Source: Linanthus parryae (lineage: Eukaryota > Streptophyta > Magnoliopsida > Ericales > Polemoniaceae). Taken from it: a stretch of 64,000 bases of DNA. Made by a program: the position numbers and the translations under genes. Below are positions 45,738 through 59,114 of the stretch, piece by piece; the first letter of the stretch is position 1, and each line of letters starts with the position of its first letter. Below the pieces are notes generated by a model. That model was not told the DNA's origin and ran no database searches. It was given only the letters and a program-made list of their open reading frames with translations. The stretch spans positions 157,057,345-157,121,344 of the forward strand of contig JALGPY010000002.1 of NCBI GenBank assembly GCA_023055425.1. The letters are read 5' to 3'.

Positions 45738-47042
45738 TGAAAGACCAGGTTGTGAAAGACTTGGAATAGCTCAGCTATTTCAAGGCCTTGAACAAGCTTT
45801 CATAGCCTTGAATCAGTCTCCGAGGATTGAATATAGTTTGGCTATTTTCAAGGCCTTGAAACTGGATTCAAAGCTTTGATACTTCTTAACCTGTATGCAC
45901 ACTCTCAGGGGGTGTTTTCTGCAAACTCTTTGAGTTGATTTCCTCTCTCTCTTTCGTATGCTTGATTCATTGTTATTAGATGCTGAAATACAATTTTTTC
46001 TAACATGTTTGATCATAAGATATCATCGGTTTGACCATGATAATGCATGACATTTTGTTTCCAATATCTGCAGGATTGAATCCCAAACTGATTTTTTGCA
46101 GATTTGGATATAGTTGGATATCTTGATCTTGTGATCAATCGGATACTTATGATAGCTTCTCAGATTTGTTATGGCAAGGATCGATCCAATATCTCTGAAT
46201 ATTGTGATCAACTATTCGTTGGAGAAGCCTGTTAAAGAGAGTCAAAGATGTTGCCTACAAAATAGGTAGTTGTTGCTGAAAATCAGGGAAGATTTGCAGA
46301 GCTTCAAACAGTTTAAATAGAGCTCACTTTGAATCAACAAGACACTATACTCAACAGGCAAAAAGAGAGATAAGTTTCTGGTTTGAAAAAGCACCAAAGA
46401 AGAACATCAAACTCTCAATCCATTCTAGAGAAGTTCACTGCATTTTCACTACAGTTTTCTACTCTAAGTGCACTTCTTTATTGAGCTGTATTGGTAGGTC
46501 ATTTCTGTATTATCTATACATCTATTCTCAAGGATTGTTCAAAGTTGACAATATAGAATTCTTAGTTAATAAGTTAGCTAGAGCAGGTACTATATAGGTT
46601 AGGGAAAACCACAAGCTGTAACAGAGTAAGGGAACTCTCTGGGCTTGAGTTCTAGGGCTTAGCTTTTGATTAATAAGAATTGAGTTGAAAATCATGCAGG
46701 GATCTTATCCTTGAGGTAGAGATGTAGGTCTAAGTGAACTGAACTCTATAAATCACTTGTCTTCTGAATTTACAGTTCATTCATTTTCATAGTTTTTGTA
46801 GCACACAAACCTGTTTATTTTTCAAGGGTTTGTACTTGTATTCAAGGCCTTGGAAAAGGCATACTTGCTTTATACTGTCTGCATCTTCTTCAAGAGCTTG
46901 AACTAGTTTTCATGTTCTTGAACTTCATTGTTTGCACAAGTTTTCAGTTTCCTAGCAAGTTTTGCAAAAAGTTGGCATACTCTATTCAGCCCCCCTTCTA
47001 AAGTATCTTAGCTGCATTAACATCTGCATACTCACACTTTCA
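45738..47042 (+). mobile_element. Family B 5' LTR (B2)
   Basis: Starts TGAAAGACCAGG, ends CACACTTTCA. Palindrome quartets at 45779/45799/45847/45867 and 46821/46841/46889/46909, the same layout as in B1. Confidence 0.92.
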
Positions 47043-47043
47043 A

Positions 47044-47056
47044 TTGGTATCAGAGC
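47044..47056 (+). other. Primer-binding site of B2
   Basis: TTGGTATCAGAGC, one base after the LTR end; initiator tRNA-Met type. Confidence 0.9.
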
Positions 47057-47092
47057 TTGTATCAATGTATAAGATTTAACCATCTTGTGATC

Positions 47093-48841
47093 ATGAGTAC
47101 TGCACGTGATGGTGGTTTCTCACAGGGTAGAGCTGCTAACAGACCTCCTCTATTATGTGGAGAAAATTTTGCTCACTGGAAAGCTCTCATGAAAATGTTC
47201 ATTATTGATCAAGATCTACAGCTTTGGACCATTATTCAAAATGGACCTCATACTTTCTACACATAGAAAGTTGGGATCTGAACTCCCAAAACAGAAGACT
47301 CACTCTCCTCTTCTGATTTAGAGCAATTTTCTAAGAACTACAAAGCTATTAACATTTTGTATTGTGCTTTGAGTACAGATGAATTCAACGGGATCTCTGG
47401 ATGCACAACTGCAAAAGAAATTTGGGATAAGCTTGTGGTTACCTTTGAGGGAACCAGTCAAGTCAAGCAAACCAAGATCAACATTTATCTCAGGCAATAT
47501 GAGCTGTTTAAGATGAATGCAGATGAGTCCATCAGAGACATGTTCAAAAGGTTCACTGATATTGTCAACAACCTTGATTCACTGTGAAAACATTTTTCCA
47601 ATGAAGAAAAGGTAATGAAGATTCTTATAAGTCTTCGAAAGGCAAAATGGGTACCAAAAACCACAGTTATTGTATAAGCTCAAAATCTCTCACATTTAAA
47701 ACTTGATGACCTATAAGGGAAGCTCCTGACACATGAGATATATATGAATGAATTTGTTGGAGAACTCCCAGATGGTGTCAAGAACTTAGCTCTCAAAGCC
47801 AAAGAGAATGAAAGAACACAAAGCCTTGAAACTGAGGATGGTGATGATGAAGATCCAATTGCCTTAATTTCCAATGCCTTGACAAGGATTCTCAAAATGA
47901 AGAAATTTTTTGGAAATAAAGATTTCAACAGAGAAAGGCATAGATCATCCAGCAGCAAGGACTACAAAGGTAAGTCCTCTTTACAAAACAAACCAAAAGT
48001 TATGAACTGCTTTTAATGTGGTGATGCAGGACACTTGATAAGAGATTTTCCACACAAGAAAAGCAAGAGTTTTCAAAAGAAAGATCATGACAAAAGAAAG
48101 AAAGCCATGATAGCTTCGTGGAGTGATTTAGATAGCTCAAGTGAATCTGAATCTGAGGAAGAACATGCCAACCTATGCTTCATGGACAAGCATGATGAAA
48201 TTTTTGAGAAGAACATTGAGGTAATGGTAATTTGTCTTATTTCAAAACCAAAAGAAGCTCTTTCAGAATATCTTAGAACAATGCTTTTAAACGAGGAAGA
48301 TTATCTGAAAATGATCAGACTTTTGAAAGAAAAAGTTCATGAGGAAGCAAAATAAAACTTACAACTTGTTTGCCTAAAACAGAATCTTGAAATCTCACAG
48401 AAAAAAGCTGATAGTGATTTGAAGGCCTTGAAAACCAGTTTCAAAGCCTTGAAAACACAAGTTAAGGAAGTATTCACTGAGAACTCCTCAGTGAGTGACG
48501 ACCTTGTTAATCTAAGACATCAGGTTGATGAATTAGAGAAACAAAAGACTACTCTCACTGAGAAAATTCAAGAATCTGAATTGGTCAAATTCAAGCTTAC
48601 TAGATCAAAACACAAGTTGAACCTGATTCTTGGAGGAAGTTCACAGTCTGTTCACAAAGCTGGTATTGGATTCAATCCAAACTTTCCAAGAAGGAACAAT
48701 ACCAGATTTGTGAAAGCTGGAAACAAAACTTCTCCTACATGTCATTACTGCTGCAAAACTTGTCATGTTACGATGACTTGTCCTTTTATAAGAAGAGACC
48801 CTCACATAATGAGGAACACTTTTCCTTTTCAACTCAAATGA
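47093..48841 (+). pseudogene. gag: SIRE-type Gag, broken (B2)
   Basis: Starts MSTARDGGFSQGR; keeps HWKALMKMFIIDQDLQLWTI. Stops at about 47264, 47585 and 47674. The first zinc knuckle is ruined (second Cys is a stop, last Cys is Phe, about 48004-48050). The second, CHYC-X4-H-X4-C, is intact at about 48739-48780. The open frame 48419-48841 has FKALKTSFKALKTQVKE, a heptad-like repeat written by the palindrome DNA (48419/48440). Confidence 0.82.
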
Positions 48842-50071
48842 CAAGTTAAGCAGATTTGGGTTCCTAAAGGGGTTAAGCGACCTAACATGGTTGATCTAGA
48901 ATATGAATCCAAATTCCACACTTGGTCTAACAGCTGGGTAAGGAAGTGATTGGTGTTTGCAGGTTGTCACCAATGTCAAAGAATAGAAGTGGTTTATGGA
49001 CAGTGGTTGCTCAAGACATATGAGTGGAAAGAGATCTCTATTCTCATAATTAAAGGAGCAATCAGAAATTTCAATAACACTTGGTGACAAAGGCAAATGC
49101 AATATTCTTGGTATTCGAAAATTTGGTACAAATTCTGAAAACTCTATTTCTGATGTGTATCTAGTTGAAGGTTTTAAATTTAATTTGCTTAGTGTATCTC
49201 AGCTTTGTGATAATGGAAACAAATTTATATTTGATAAAGATAAGTGTGTGGTGCAAAATGAGAAATCAGGAGATTGCATTCTCACAATGTCTAGATCAAA
49301 CAATGTTTATAATTTTCAGACTAACAAAGTTGCAGGTGAAAGTTTGAAGTGTCTCAAGACCTTGAAAGAGGATTCAAAGCTTTGGCACAGGAAACTTGGT
49401 CATATCAGATGGCATACTTTGAACAAGTTGATTTCCAAAGACTTGGTAAGAGGATTTCCATCCATCAAGTTCAAAGAATATGAAATGTGCAAAGCCTGTG
49501 CTGAAGGCAAGCAGACCAGAAGTTCCTTCAAGCCGAAGAAGTTTGTAAGTACAACTAGACCTATTGACTTACTTCATATGGATCTCTGTGGTCCTATGAG
49601 GAATCCTACTCCAAAAGGTAAAAAGTATATGCTAGTTGTTGTAGATGATTTTTCTTGATATACTTGGGTTATGTTAAAGAAAAATCTGAAGCACTCTCAG
49701 AATTTTCAAAGCTTTACAGAGAACTTCAAAACTTGAAAAACCTACCTGTAGATTTAATCAGTAGTGATCATGGTAGAGAAATTGATCAGTTTGAATTTGA
49801 TTTATTCTGTGATAAGCATGGTATTTCTAATAACTTTTCTACTCCAAGAACTCCTCAACAGAATGGTGTTGTTGAAAGAAAGAACATGACTCTTGAAGAT
49901 GTGTCAAGAACATTGCTTCTTGAGAACAAGGTTCCAAAACATTATTGGGAACAAGCTGTGAATACATCAAACTATATCTTGAACAGATGCTTGATCAGAC
50001 CCATTCTGAAGAAGACCACCTACTATTCAAAGGGAGGAAGCCAAACATTTCATACTTCAGACCTTTTGGAT
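48842..50071 (+). pseudogene. pol: Copia protease and integrase core (B2)
   Basis: The protease site WFMDSGCSRHMSG is at about 48990-49028. The frame 49155-49658 runs from protease end through LWHRKLGH and CKAC (zinc finger) to LLHMDLCGPM (first Asp) and VVVDDFS. A stop precedes 49655-50089, which carries SSDHGREID (second Asp) and TPQQNGVVERKN (Glu). All three catalytic residues survive. It is cut at 50071 by an LTR of A3. Confidence 0.85.
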
Positions 50072-50076
50072 GTACT
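50072..50076 (+). other. Target-site duplication of A3, left copy
   Basis: GTACT, also at 51502-51506 and 57221-57225. Three copies, two on the right of LTR copies, reflect the later rearrangement. Confidence 0.9.
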
Positions 50077-51501
50077 TGTAGGGTTTTGATCATGGATGCG
50101 CAACGGAAAATAAATATAATCCATGCAATACCCTCCAAGGATCACAAGTCAAGAGACATAACGATGGTAAAGGAAGAAATCAATACACACCTTAGGGTTT
50201 CTCCTGTGATGACTTCTCACGTGAATTGTGCCACGTTCTCTATAGTTGATCCATGCCTAGAGTTGAATTCTAGATCTTCCTACTCATTTGTGCCATCCCG
50301 GAATGGAGGAAGAGGAAGAAGAAATCACAAAACGCGAGGAAACAAGGAGGTTCAGCCTCCTTGTTTGGGCCGACGGAATGGGGCGGCGGCAAGGGGGGCG
50401 TGCGCCTCTCTTGATTGCTAGCTCTCTCTCCTTTTTGTCCTCTCCCACTCAAGTTATGATCAATAAGGTCATAAGTGTGGGAAGGAAGGAAGGAGCATCC
50501 TTTATATAGTCCAACAAATCCTTGCCAACTACCTAAAGGACCCATTCTAGTCCCACTAGAATTCAGTTTAGTCCCTTCCTAGAAAATTAGTTCTACTAAG
50601 TTTGCAAGGTGTTGCAAAGTTATCCTTCTTATTAATTAATCCTATTAATAAATTCCCAAATCTAGTTCAACTCTATATAGCCTGTGACCCCATAGGTTCT
50701 ATCTAGTTGGTAGCAACAATTTGCTAATATGGAGCGGTTTCGAGCAAAACATCCATTCTAGCCAACTAATAGAATAGTCATCCGACAAACCTTGTACAAT
50801 TAATTGTCTCATCCCTTTGTCTCTAAATCCGGATTGGACACGAGACATACAAGTCACACTCGTATATCCAATCCATAGTTTCTCGATCCATGGGTATAGC
50901 CTTATTTGTACAAATAACATCAATATCCCAAGTTGATCTATTTGAGTCTGGCTAGACATTCTATAAGCACTATCCCTCGAGTGGTCTATGATATTTGCTC
51001 CCGTTATGTGGGAGAGAAAAATTCTATCTACGTCCACTATGATCTCTAAGATGCTTCTAATTGTATCTGGTACACGCCTTTATAACTACCCAGTTACGGT
51101 GTAGCGTTTAACGCTACCAAAATCACAATAATCCACAACTAGAGTATCTAGCGACTTCAAGTCTAAGGATGACAATACCATTGTACCTCGAGACGCACTT
51201 ATGACTTAACATAACGTGTATGTAGTCTTCTCGGAGATGGGTCAATCCGGTGAGCAATTACCCTTAATGTACACCCATGTGTTGGATCATGATATCTCCA
51301 TTTCAATCCAACCCCATACTATTCTATAGATGATTGTCCCATTAATCATTATACAGGACTAGGGATATTTAAGATAAACAACACAAGTTTAAATCTAAGG
51401 ACTTTCTTTATATTAAATATCCAATAAATAATACAATGAATATTCTAGCCAAATATAAATTCATACTAAACTAGATTACCTCTAAAGCATCTATTCCAAC
51501 A
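50077..51501 (-). mobile_element. Solo LTR of family A (A3)
   Basis: Plus-strand ends TGTAGGGTTTTGATC and ATTCCAACA, 1425 bases, with GTACT on both sides. No primer site or polypurine tract adjoins it, so it is a solo LTR formed by LTR-LTR recombination. Confidence 0.92.
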
Positions 51502-52356
51502 GTACTTGTTTTATCCACAACAATGGAAAAGACAATCTTGACTTGAATTTGAACAAGCATGAATCGGAGGAAGAGACTGAGAATCCATTAGGAATCAAGA
51601 AAAGTTCAGAAGAAAATAGAAGACATTTTCAAGACCTTGAAAATGGTGTTCAAGGCCTTGAAAGTAAACATCAAAGCCTTGAAAAAGATGATAAGAAGGA
51701 TTCAAGTGACAAAGCCACTACTTCAAGACCAGAGAAGATCTATGGAGAGCCGGAACCATGGTATCCAAGAAATAGATTCAAATATATCTCATCCCATCAA
51801 GCTGATAATATCATATCAGATCCAACCACTGGTACACAAACTAGATCGCAGTTGAAGAGCTTATGTGCTTTTAATGCTTTTAATTCTCTTGTAGAACAAA
51901 AAACTTCGAAAGAAGCTTTACAAGAAGAAGACTCGATCATTTCTATGCAAAGTGAACTCAATGAGTTTTAAAGGAATAAGGTTTGGAACCTGGTTCATAC
52001 ACCTACAAACCAGTCTGTCATTGGTACCAGATGGGTATTCAGGAATAAGTTGGATGAAAGTTGCAATGTGATCAGAAACAAAGCAAGGTTAGTTGCTCAA
52101 GGTTACAATCAAGAATAAGGTATTGATTATGAGGAAACTTTTGCTCCAGTTTCCAGGTTAGAAGCAATTATAATTTTTCTTGCATTTGCATCTTAGAAAA
52201 ACATGAAACTGTTCAAATGGATGTAAAGGGTGCTTTCTTGAATGGCTATTTAAAAGAAGAAGTGTATGTTGCACAACCACCTGGTTTTGAAAATTACAGG
52301 TTTCCATATCATGTTTACAAACTTGACAAAGCTCTTTATGGTTTGAAACAAGCTCC
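51502..52356 (+). pseudogene. pol: B2 INT-RT linker and RT start, first copy
   Basis: Near-identical to 57221-58075, with fewer than ten differences seen by eye. It contains HFQDLENGVQGLESKHQSL, three heptads from palindrome sites 51629/51650/51671. The conserved segment SRPEKIYGEPEPWYPRNRF and RT start VIGTRWVFRNKLDE follow. Shared stops lie in [19 protein letters not shown] and AFAS-stop-KNMK; a private stop is at 51969. It breaks at LYGLKQAP, where A3 pol begins. Confidence 0.87.
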
Positions 52357-54135
52357 ATTCGATTGTGGCGTTCCGGGTGGAGTGAGTTGGGACGCGATCC
52401 CACACTCTCTAAGATAGTTGTCAAACTCTTGGCTTAAGTATTCTCCTCCACATTCCGATCGTAGAGCCTTTATACTTTTTCCAAGTTGCTTCTCTACTTC
52501 ACTTTTGAATTCTTTGAACATTTCAAAGGATTCAGATTTGGCCCTCATGAGGTACACAAATCCATATCTACTGTAATCATCAGTAAATGTAATGAAGTAG
52601 ATGTAACCACCCCTGGCAGGCGTGGGAAATGGCCCACACACATCAGTATGTATGAGCGCCAATTGCTCACTAGTCCTTTCACCTCTCTTATTGAAAGGGG
52701 ACTTTGTCATTTTTCCTAATAAACAAGCCTCGCATGTCTCCTATGATTCAAAATAAAATGAGTCTAGTAGTCCATCCTTATGGAGTCTAGATACACGCTT
52801 CTCGTTTATATGGCCTAAACGACAGTGCCATATGTAAGCATGATTTAAATCATGTATTTTAATCCTCTTGGTATTAATTTTGTAGACAAGATTGCTTAGA
52901 TCAAGGACATACAGTCCATTAAATAATTGCGCACTAAAATAGTGAATATTATTCAGATAAAAGGAACAACAATTGTTCTTTATTGAAATAATAAAACCTT
53001 CCTTGTCCAAACAAGAAATAGAAATAATGTTTCTGCTCATAGCAGGCACAAAATAGCAATTATTTAATCCTAAAACTATTCCTGAAGGCAGAGATAGCTC
53101 GTACACGCCTACGACCAACGCAGCAACTTTTGCTCCATTCCCAACGCGCAGATCTATCTCCCCTTTAGCCAATCTTCTACTTCTCTTTAGATCCTGCACA
53201 TTTCAAAAAATGTGAGATTCTCATCCAGTATCTAATACCCATGATGTAGAGACAGATAAATTGACATCTACAACAAAAATACCTGGTGGTGGTGGAATCA
53301 CTATTCCAAGCCTCTTGTCCTCCAGATATTTTGGGCAGTTCCTTCTCCAAAGGCCAGGCTGACTGCAGTAGTGACATTCACCTTTAGTCACACCTTTGGC
53401 AATGCCACCAACAGGCTTAAGGGCAGGTTCCTTGGACTTGGCAACTGACTTGCCTTTTCCCTTGGAGGATGAGGCAAAACTTTTGTCCTTTCCTTTCGGC
53501 ACCATCATTATGGCCTTGCCCTTACCCTTGTTGATGATTTGTTCAGTTGTCCTCAACATCTTGAGCAAATATGGCCGTGGTTTCACGATCTCGTTCATGT
53601 TATATTTCATGATGAACTGTCCATAACTCTCGGGCAACGATTGCAACAGGAGATCAGTTGCCAACCCTTGGCCGACCGGGAACCCCAGTCGGGCGAGGTT
53701 CTCCAGGTACCCGATCATACAGAGTACATGGGGTCCCACCGGGTTCCCTTGTGTCAGATGAAACTTGAACAGTGCCTGAGAGACCTCATACCTCTCAACC
53801 CTTGCCTGCTCTTGGAAGAGCTGCTTTAGTTGCTCGATCATATCAACATCATTCATGTTTTCGTGTTGCTTGAGAAGCTCAGAAGTCATGGTGCATAAAA
53901 TCAGGCAGGCCGCATCATTGGCGTCATCAACACGCTTTTGATACGCCTTTAGGGCTGCAGGTGTTTGGTTCTCTGGACCTTCTGTAACATGCTCCTCTAT
54001 TGCGTACAGTTTCTTCTCTTGCTTGAGAACGATTCTCAAGTTTCTGTACCAATCAAGGAAGTTGGTTCCAGAGAGCTTATCCTTCTCAAGGACAGATCGT
54101 AGGGAATGTTGTGAACTCGATGAGTTGTTTGCCAT
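52357..54135 (-). pseudogene. gag-pol: Copia Gag-protease-integrase fragment (A3)
   Basis: On minus, Gag starts MANNSSSSQHSLRS (54135) and is open to 53221. The zinc knuckle has Leu for His (CHYC-X4-L-X4-C). The protease site is LDTG followed by a stop where A2 has Cys. Pre-integrase (52741-53199, IWHCRLGH) and INT core (52336-52710: IHTDVCGPF, RSECGGEYLS where the second Asp is Glu or Cys-shifted, [10 protein letters not shown]) follow. It ends before the catalytic Glu at the joint with B2. Confidence 0.85.
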
Positions 54136-55781
54136 TTGGAATTCTACAAAAAGGAAAATACGCAAGTTTTAGTATTTGTGAATTTTCGACTATATTCAAT
54201 AATGGCTACTTTATCAAATATAGCTCCCACTATTTTTCTACGGATTAATAACCCTCAAGATATTAATGCGGAAAATATCCTTATATTTTCTAGTGGGCCA
54301 AGATCCATGTTTCATCTCCTTATGAGATTGCTTTGGCAAGTCACCCATAATTTGACTACTTTAGGTAGGAACAATTCCAATTGCATCTCTATGCAACTCT
54401 TGGTTCAATTGGGCAAATAACTCCTTATATATCCATCCGTATGGATAATCCCAATTGATTGCCTCTAGGTTTTAATCATATTAATAGCCTAGTTGTGCTC
54501 AACCTCTTATTTAAACAGTTGCACATTACTTGCTTGTGCCATCGCATTCCATCATTATGAACCAAGTTGCCATGCTTTGGCACGCACGAACTTGGTAAAT
54601 CATGATGATAATGAGTGCTTAAATAACGAAAAGGCAAGAGCACAATATTTGAATTTTGAGGGATTTTAAATTCAATTTTTAATTGTTTTGTTGATCAATA
54701 TCAACTAATCTGTCTATTTGAGTTTGGGAACAACTCCAAATAATAGATCCGGGTTGTCTAATTATCTTATTATCCTAATTGCATGCATCATCCATACACC
54801 AAACCACAAAATAATAAGACGGTAAATTTAAACAACCACAAAACAAAACAAAACGTGATGTGAACATGGCCTTTTTCTAGACTAAGATAATTGGAATTAT
54901 CTATGAACCCTAAAAGCAAACACATCTCCATGCGTCTTTATCTTTTGGTCCATCCTTCATAGTCTTGTGGAATTCTACATCTTTTTGTGGCTGCCTTTGG
55001 ATTTTGGGCTTCTTTTCTTCAATCTTGGCTAACAATATAATCTATCTAGCACTAGCTAACAACTATACTAAATAAAATAAATCTCACAAGTTGAGAAAAA
55101 AATGGCTCGCAGGCCATAAAACCCTAATTAATTATTACAGTTAATTGATCAGCTCGCAGGCCGTAAACCAAACCACAAAATAAAACTTCCACATCAAACC
55201 ACATCCTAAGGCCATATCCAATCACCATGCGATTTGCACATAAACAGTTAAAATTCAATTTTAACGCGCTTGGTCACTTTTAATTGATTTTAGGATTCTC
55301 TAGGGTTAAAACGGTCCATAGGGCCCAATAATCAAATTGTCCAAACCCAAAAAGAGGACCGCAAAGGCCTTGGGCCGGACGGCCCCTACCTCACGCGGCT
55401 AGGCTTCCGGCTAGGGCTGCCCCGGCCCCTAGGCCGACCCTTTCTTGGGCGGAAAGCAAGGAGGGGCGGTCCCCTAGGGGCCGAACCTCCTTTGGGAGTT
55501 GTTTCTGAAACAACTCCTTTGCTTGGTGGCCAAGTTTGGTTGTTTCCTTGTATGGGAAGAACTTCTTCTTTCCATAGGATGCCCAAACCCTAGATCTAAG
55601 ATCCTAAAATTTCTTAAACTCACTAATTCATGCATCCAAAGCAAAAACTAGGTCTTGTTATGATAGATTATTAACAAATTGCATCACATGCTTGATTTAT
55701 CTTGTTTTACGCGATAAACAGTAAATTTAAAGTGTAAAACTTTCAAAACGTAACACATAAACCACGTTTATGCTCTACGAC
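54136..55781 (-). other. Family A leader (A3)
   Basis: Untranslated leader with the paired GGCCTGCGAGC motif (plus-strand 55103-55120 and 55150-55167) and the GC-rich CCGCC block (55370-55470). No gene. Confidence 0.72.
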
Positions 55782-55798
55782 CTGTGGCTCTGATACCA
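55782..55798 (-). other. Primer-binding site of A3
   Basis: On minus TGGTATCAGAGCCACAG, one base from the LTR. Confidence 0.9.
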
Positions 55799-55799
55799 C

Positions 55800-57220
55800 T
55801 GTATAGTTTTGATCATGGATGCGCAACGGAAAATAAATATAATCCACGGAATACCCTCAAAGGATCACAAGTCAAGAGACATAACGATGGTAAAGGAAGA
55901 AATAAATACACACCTTAGGGTTTCTCATGTGATGACTTCTAACGTGAATTGTGTCACGTTCTCTATAGTTGATCCACGCCTAGATTTGAATTCTAGATCT
56001 TCCTACTCCTTTGTGCTAGCCTGGAATGGAGGAAGAGGAAGAAGAAATCACACAACGCGAGGAAACAAGGAGGTTAGGCCTCCTTGTTTGGGCCGACGGG
56101 ATGGGGCGGCGGCAAGGGGGGCGTGCGCCTCTCTTGCTTGCTCTCTCTCTCTCCTTTTTGTCCTCTCCCACTCAAGTTATGATCAATAAGGTCATAAGTG
56201 TGGGAAGGAATGAAGGAGCATCCTTTATATAGTCCAACAAATCCTTGCCAACTACCTAAAGGACCCATTCTAGTCCTACTAGAATTCGGTTTAGTCCCTT
56301 GCAAATTAGTCCTACTAAGTTTGCAAGGTGTTGCAAAGTGATCATTCTTATTAATTAATCCTATTAATTAATTCCAAAATCTAGTTCAACTCTATATAGC
56401 GTGTGACCCCATATGTTCTATCTAGTTGGTAGCAACAATTTGCTAATATGGAGTGGTTTCTAGCAAATCATCCATTCTAGCCAACTAATAGAATAGTCAT
56501 CCGACAAACCTTGTACAAGTAATTGTCTCATCCCTTTGTCTCTATATCCGGATTGGACACGAGACATACAATTCACACTCGTATATCCAATCCATATTTT
56601 CTCGATCCATGGGTATAGCCTTATTCGTACAAATAACATCAATATCCCATATTGATTTATTTGAGTCTGGCCAGACATCCTATAAGCACTATCCCTCGAA
56701 TGGCCTAGGATATATGCTCCCGTTATGTGGGAGGGAAAAATTCTATCTACGTCCACTACGATCTCTAAGATTTCTTCTTATTGTATGCGGTACACGCCTT
56801 TATAAATACTCAGTTACGGTGTAGCGTTTAACGCTACCAAAATCACAATAATCCACAACTAGAGTATCTAGCGACTTCAAGTCTAAGGATGACAATACCA
56901 TTGTACCTCGAGACGCACTTATGACTTAACATAACGTGTATGTAGTCTTCTCGGAGATGGGTCAATCCGGTGAGCAATTACCCTTAATGTACACCCATGT
57001 GTTGGATCATGATATCTCCATTTCAATCCAACCCATACTATTCTATAGATGATTGTCCCATTAATCATTATACTGAACTAGGGATATTTAAGATAAACAA
57101 CACAATTTTAAATCTAAGGACTTTCTTTATATTAAATATCCAATAAATAATACAATGAATATTCTAGCCAAATATAAATTCATACTAAACTAGATTACCT
57201 CTAAAGCATCTATTCCAACA
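55800..57220 (-). mobile_element. Family A 5' LTR of A3
   Basis: Plus-strand ends TGTATAGTTTTGATC and ATTCCAACA, 1421 bases; nearly identical to the solo LTR 50077-51501. GTACT follows at 57221. Confidence 0.92.
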
Positions 57221-58590
57221 GTACTTGTTTTATCCACAACAATGGAAAAGACAATCTTGACTTGAATTTAAACAAGCATGAATCGGAGGAACAGACTGAG
57301 AATCCATTAGGAATCAAGAAAAGTTCAGAAGAAAATAGAAGACATTTTCAAGACCTTGAAAATGGTGTTCAAGGCCTTGAAAGTAAAAATCAAAGCCTTG
57401 AAAAAGATGATAAGAAGGATTCAAGTGACAAAGCCACTACTTCAAGACCAGAGAAGATCTATGGAGAGCCGGAACCATGGTATCCAAGAAATAGATTCAA
57501 ATATATCTCATCCCATCCAGCTGATAATATCATATCAGATCCAACCACTGGTACACAAACTAGATCGCAGTTGAAGAGCTTATGTGCTTTTAATGCTTTT
57601 AATTCTCTTGTAGAACAAAAAACTGTGAAAGAAGCTTTACAAGAAGAAGACTCGATCATTTCTATGCAAAGTGAACTCAATGAGTTTGAAAGGAATAAGG
57701 TTTGGAACCTGGTTCATACACCTACAAACCAGTCTGTCATTGGTACCAGATGGGTATTCAGGAATAAGTTGGATGAAAGTTGCAATGTGATCAGAAACAA
57801 AGCAAGGTTAGTTGCTCAAGGTTACAATCAAGAATAAGGTATTGATTATGAGGAAACTTTTGCTCCAGTTTCCAGGTTAGAAGCAATTATAATTTTTCTT
57901 GCATTTGCATCTTAGAAAAACATGAAACTGTTCAAATGGATGTAAAGGGTGCTTTCTTGAATGGCTATTTAAAAGTAGAAGTGTATGTTGCACAACCACC
58001 TGGTTTTGAAAATGACAGGTTTCCATATCATGTTTACAAACTTGACAAAGCTCTTTATGGTTTGAAACAAGCTCCAAGAGCTTGGTATGAAAGATTGTCA
58101 AAGTTTTTACTTGAAAATGATTTCAAAAGAGGTTTAGTAGACAAGACTCTTTTCATAAAGACTCGTGAGAAAGATTTACTTGTGGTTCAGATCTATGTTG
58201 ATGATATATTGTTTGGAGCTACTAATGTTCAATTGTGCAGAGACTTCTCAAGTCTTATGAGCAGGGAATTTGAAATGAGCATGATGGGAGAGCTGAACTT
58301 CTTCCTAGGACTTCAAATACATCAATTGAAGAAGGGCATCTTTCTGCATCAAAGCAAGTATACAAGAGACTTACTAAACAAATATATCATGGCTCAGTGT
58401 AAGGAAGCCAAGACTCCTATGAGTTCTACGTTATCCTTGGACAAGGATCAATCTGGTAAGAGTTTCAATGTAAAATAGTATACAGGCATAATTGGATCAT
58501 TACTCTATCTGACAGCAAGCATACCAGATATTATTTTTAGTGTGTGTATGTGTGCTAGATTCCAAGCTGATCCAAAAGAATAAGACTTGA
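57221..58590 (+). pseudogene. pol: Copia reverse transcriptase, second copy and continuation (B2)
   Basis: Repeats the 51502-52356 segment and then continues: [32 protein letters not shown] (catalytic YVDD intact, about 58192-58215), [18 protein letters not shown] and [17 protein letters not shown]. Stops at about 57835, 57914, 58476 and 58580. Palindrome triplet 57347/57368/57389 encodes QDLENG-VQGLESK-NQSLEKD. Confidence 0.87.
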
Positions 58591-59114
58591 CTGCTGTGAA
58601 GAGAATATTCAGATATCTCAATGGTACCGAAGACTTGGGGCTTTGGTATCCAAGACATTCTAACTTCTCTTTGCATGGTTTTTCAGATGCTGACTTTGCA
58701 GGTTACAAGGTTGATAGAAAAATTACTTCAGGAACTAGCCAATTCATTGGATCATCCTTGATCAGTTGGCATTCCAAGAAATAGAATTCAGTTGCTCTAT
58801 CAACAACTGAAGCTGAATATATAGCTGCAGGAGCATGCTGCTCACAAGTGTTATGGATTGCTCAACAGCTAGGAGACCTTGGATTTGATTTGAGGGGCAT
58901 ACCTATTAAGTGTGATAACACTAGTGCAATTTCAATTACAAAGAATCCAGTGCAACACTCAAGAACCAAGCACATTGATATCAGACAGCACAGAGATCAT
59001 GCTAACAAAGGTGATATTTTTCTTGAATTTGTTGCTACTAACGTGCAAATTGCAGATGTCTTCACTAAACTATTAGCAGGTGAAAGGTTCTCAGCTCTAA
59101 GATTGGAATTGTGA
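58587..59114 (+). pseudogene. pol: Copia RNase H (B2)
   Basis: MTAVKRIFRYLNGTEDLGLW, GFSDADFAGYKVDRK, LSTTEAEYIAAGACCSQVLW and IKCDNTSAISITKNPVQHS. One stop (after SWHSKK) and a nine-base loss near RQHRDH. It ends VFTKLLAGERFSALRLEL at 59114. Confidence 0.87.

Noticed and set aside
50288..50545. Short frames in the solo LTR (repeated at 56026-56304)
   Set aside because: Same non-coding LTR sequence in both places; the repetition is LTR homology, not a conserved gene.
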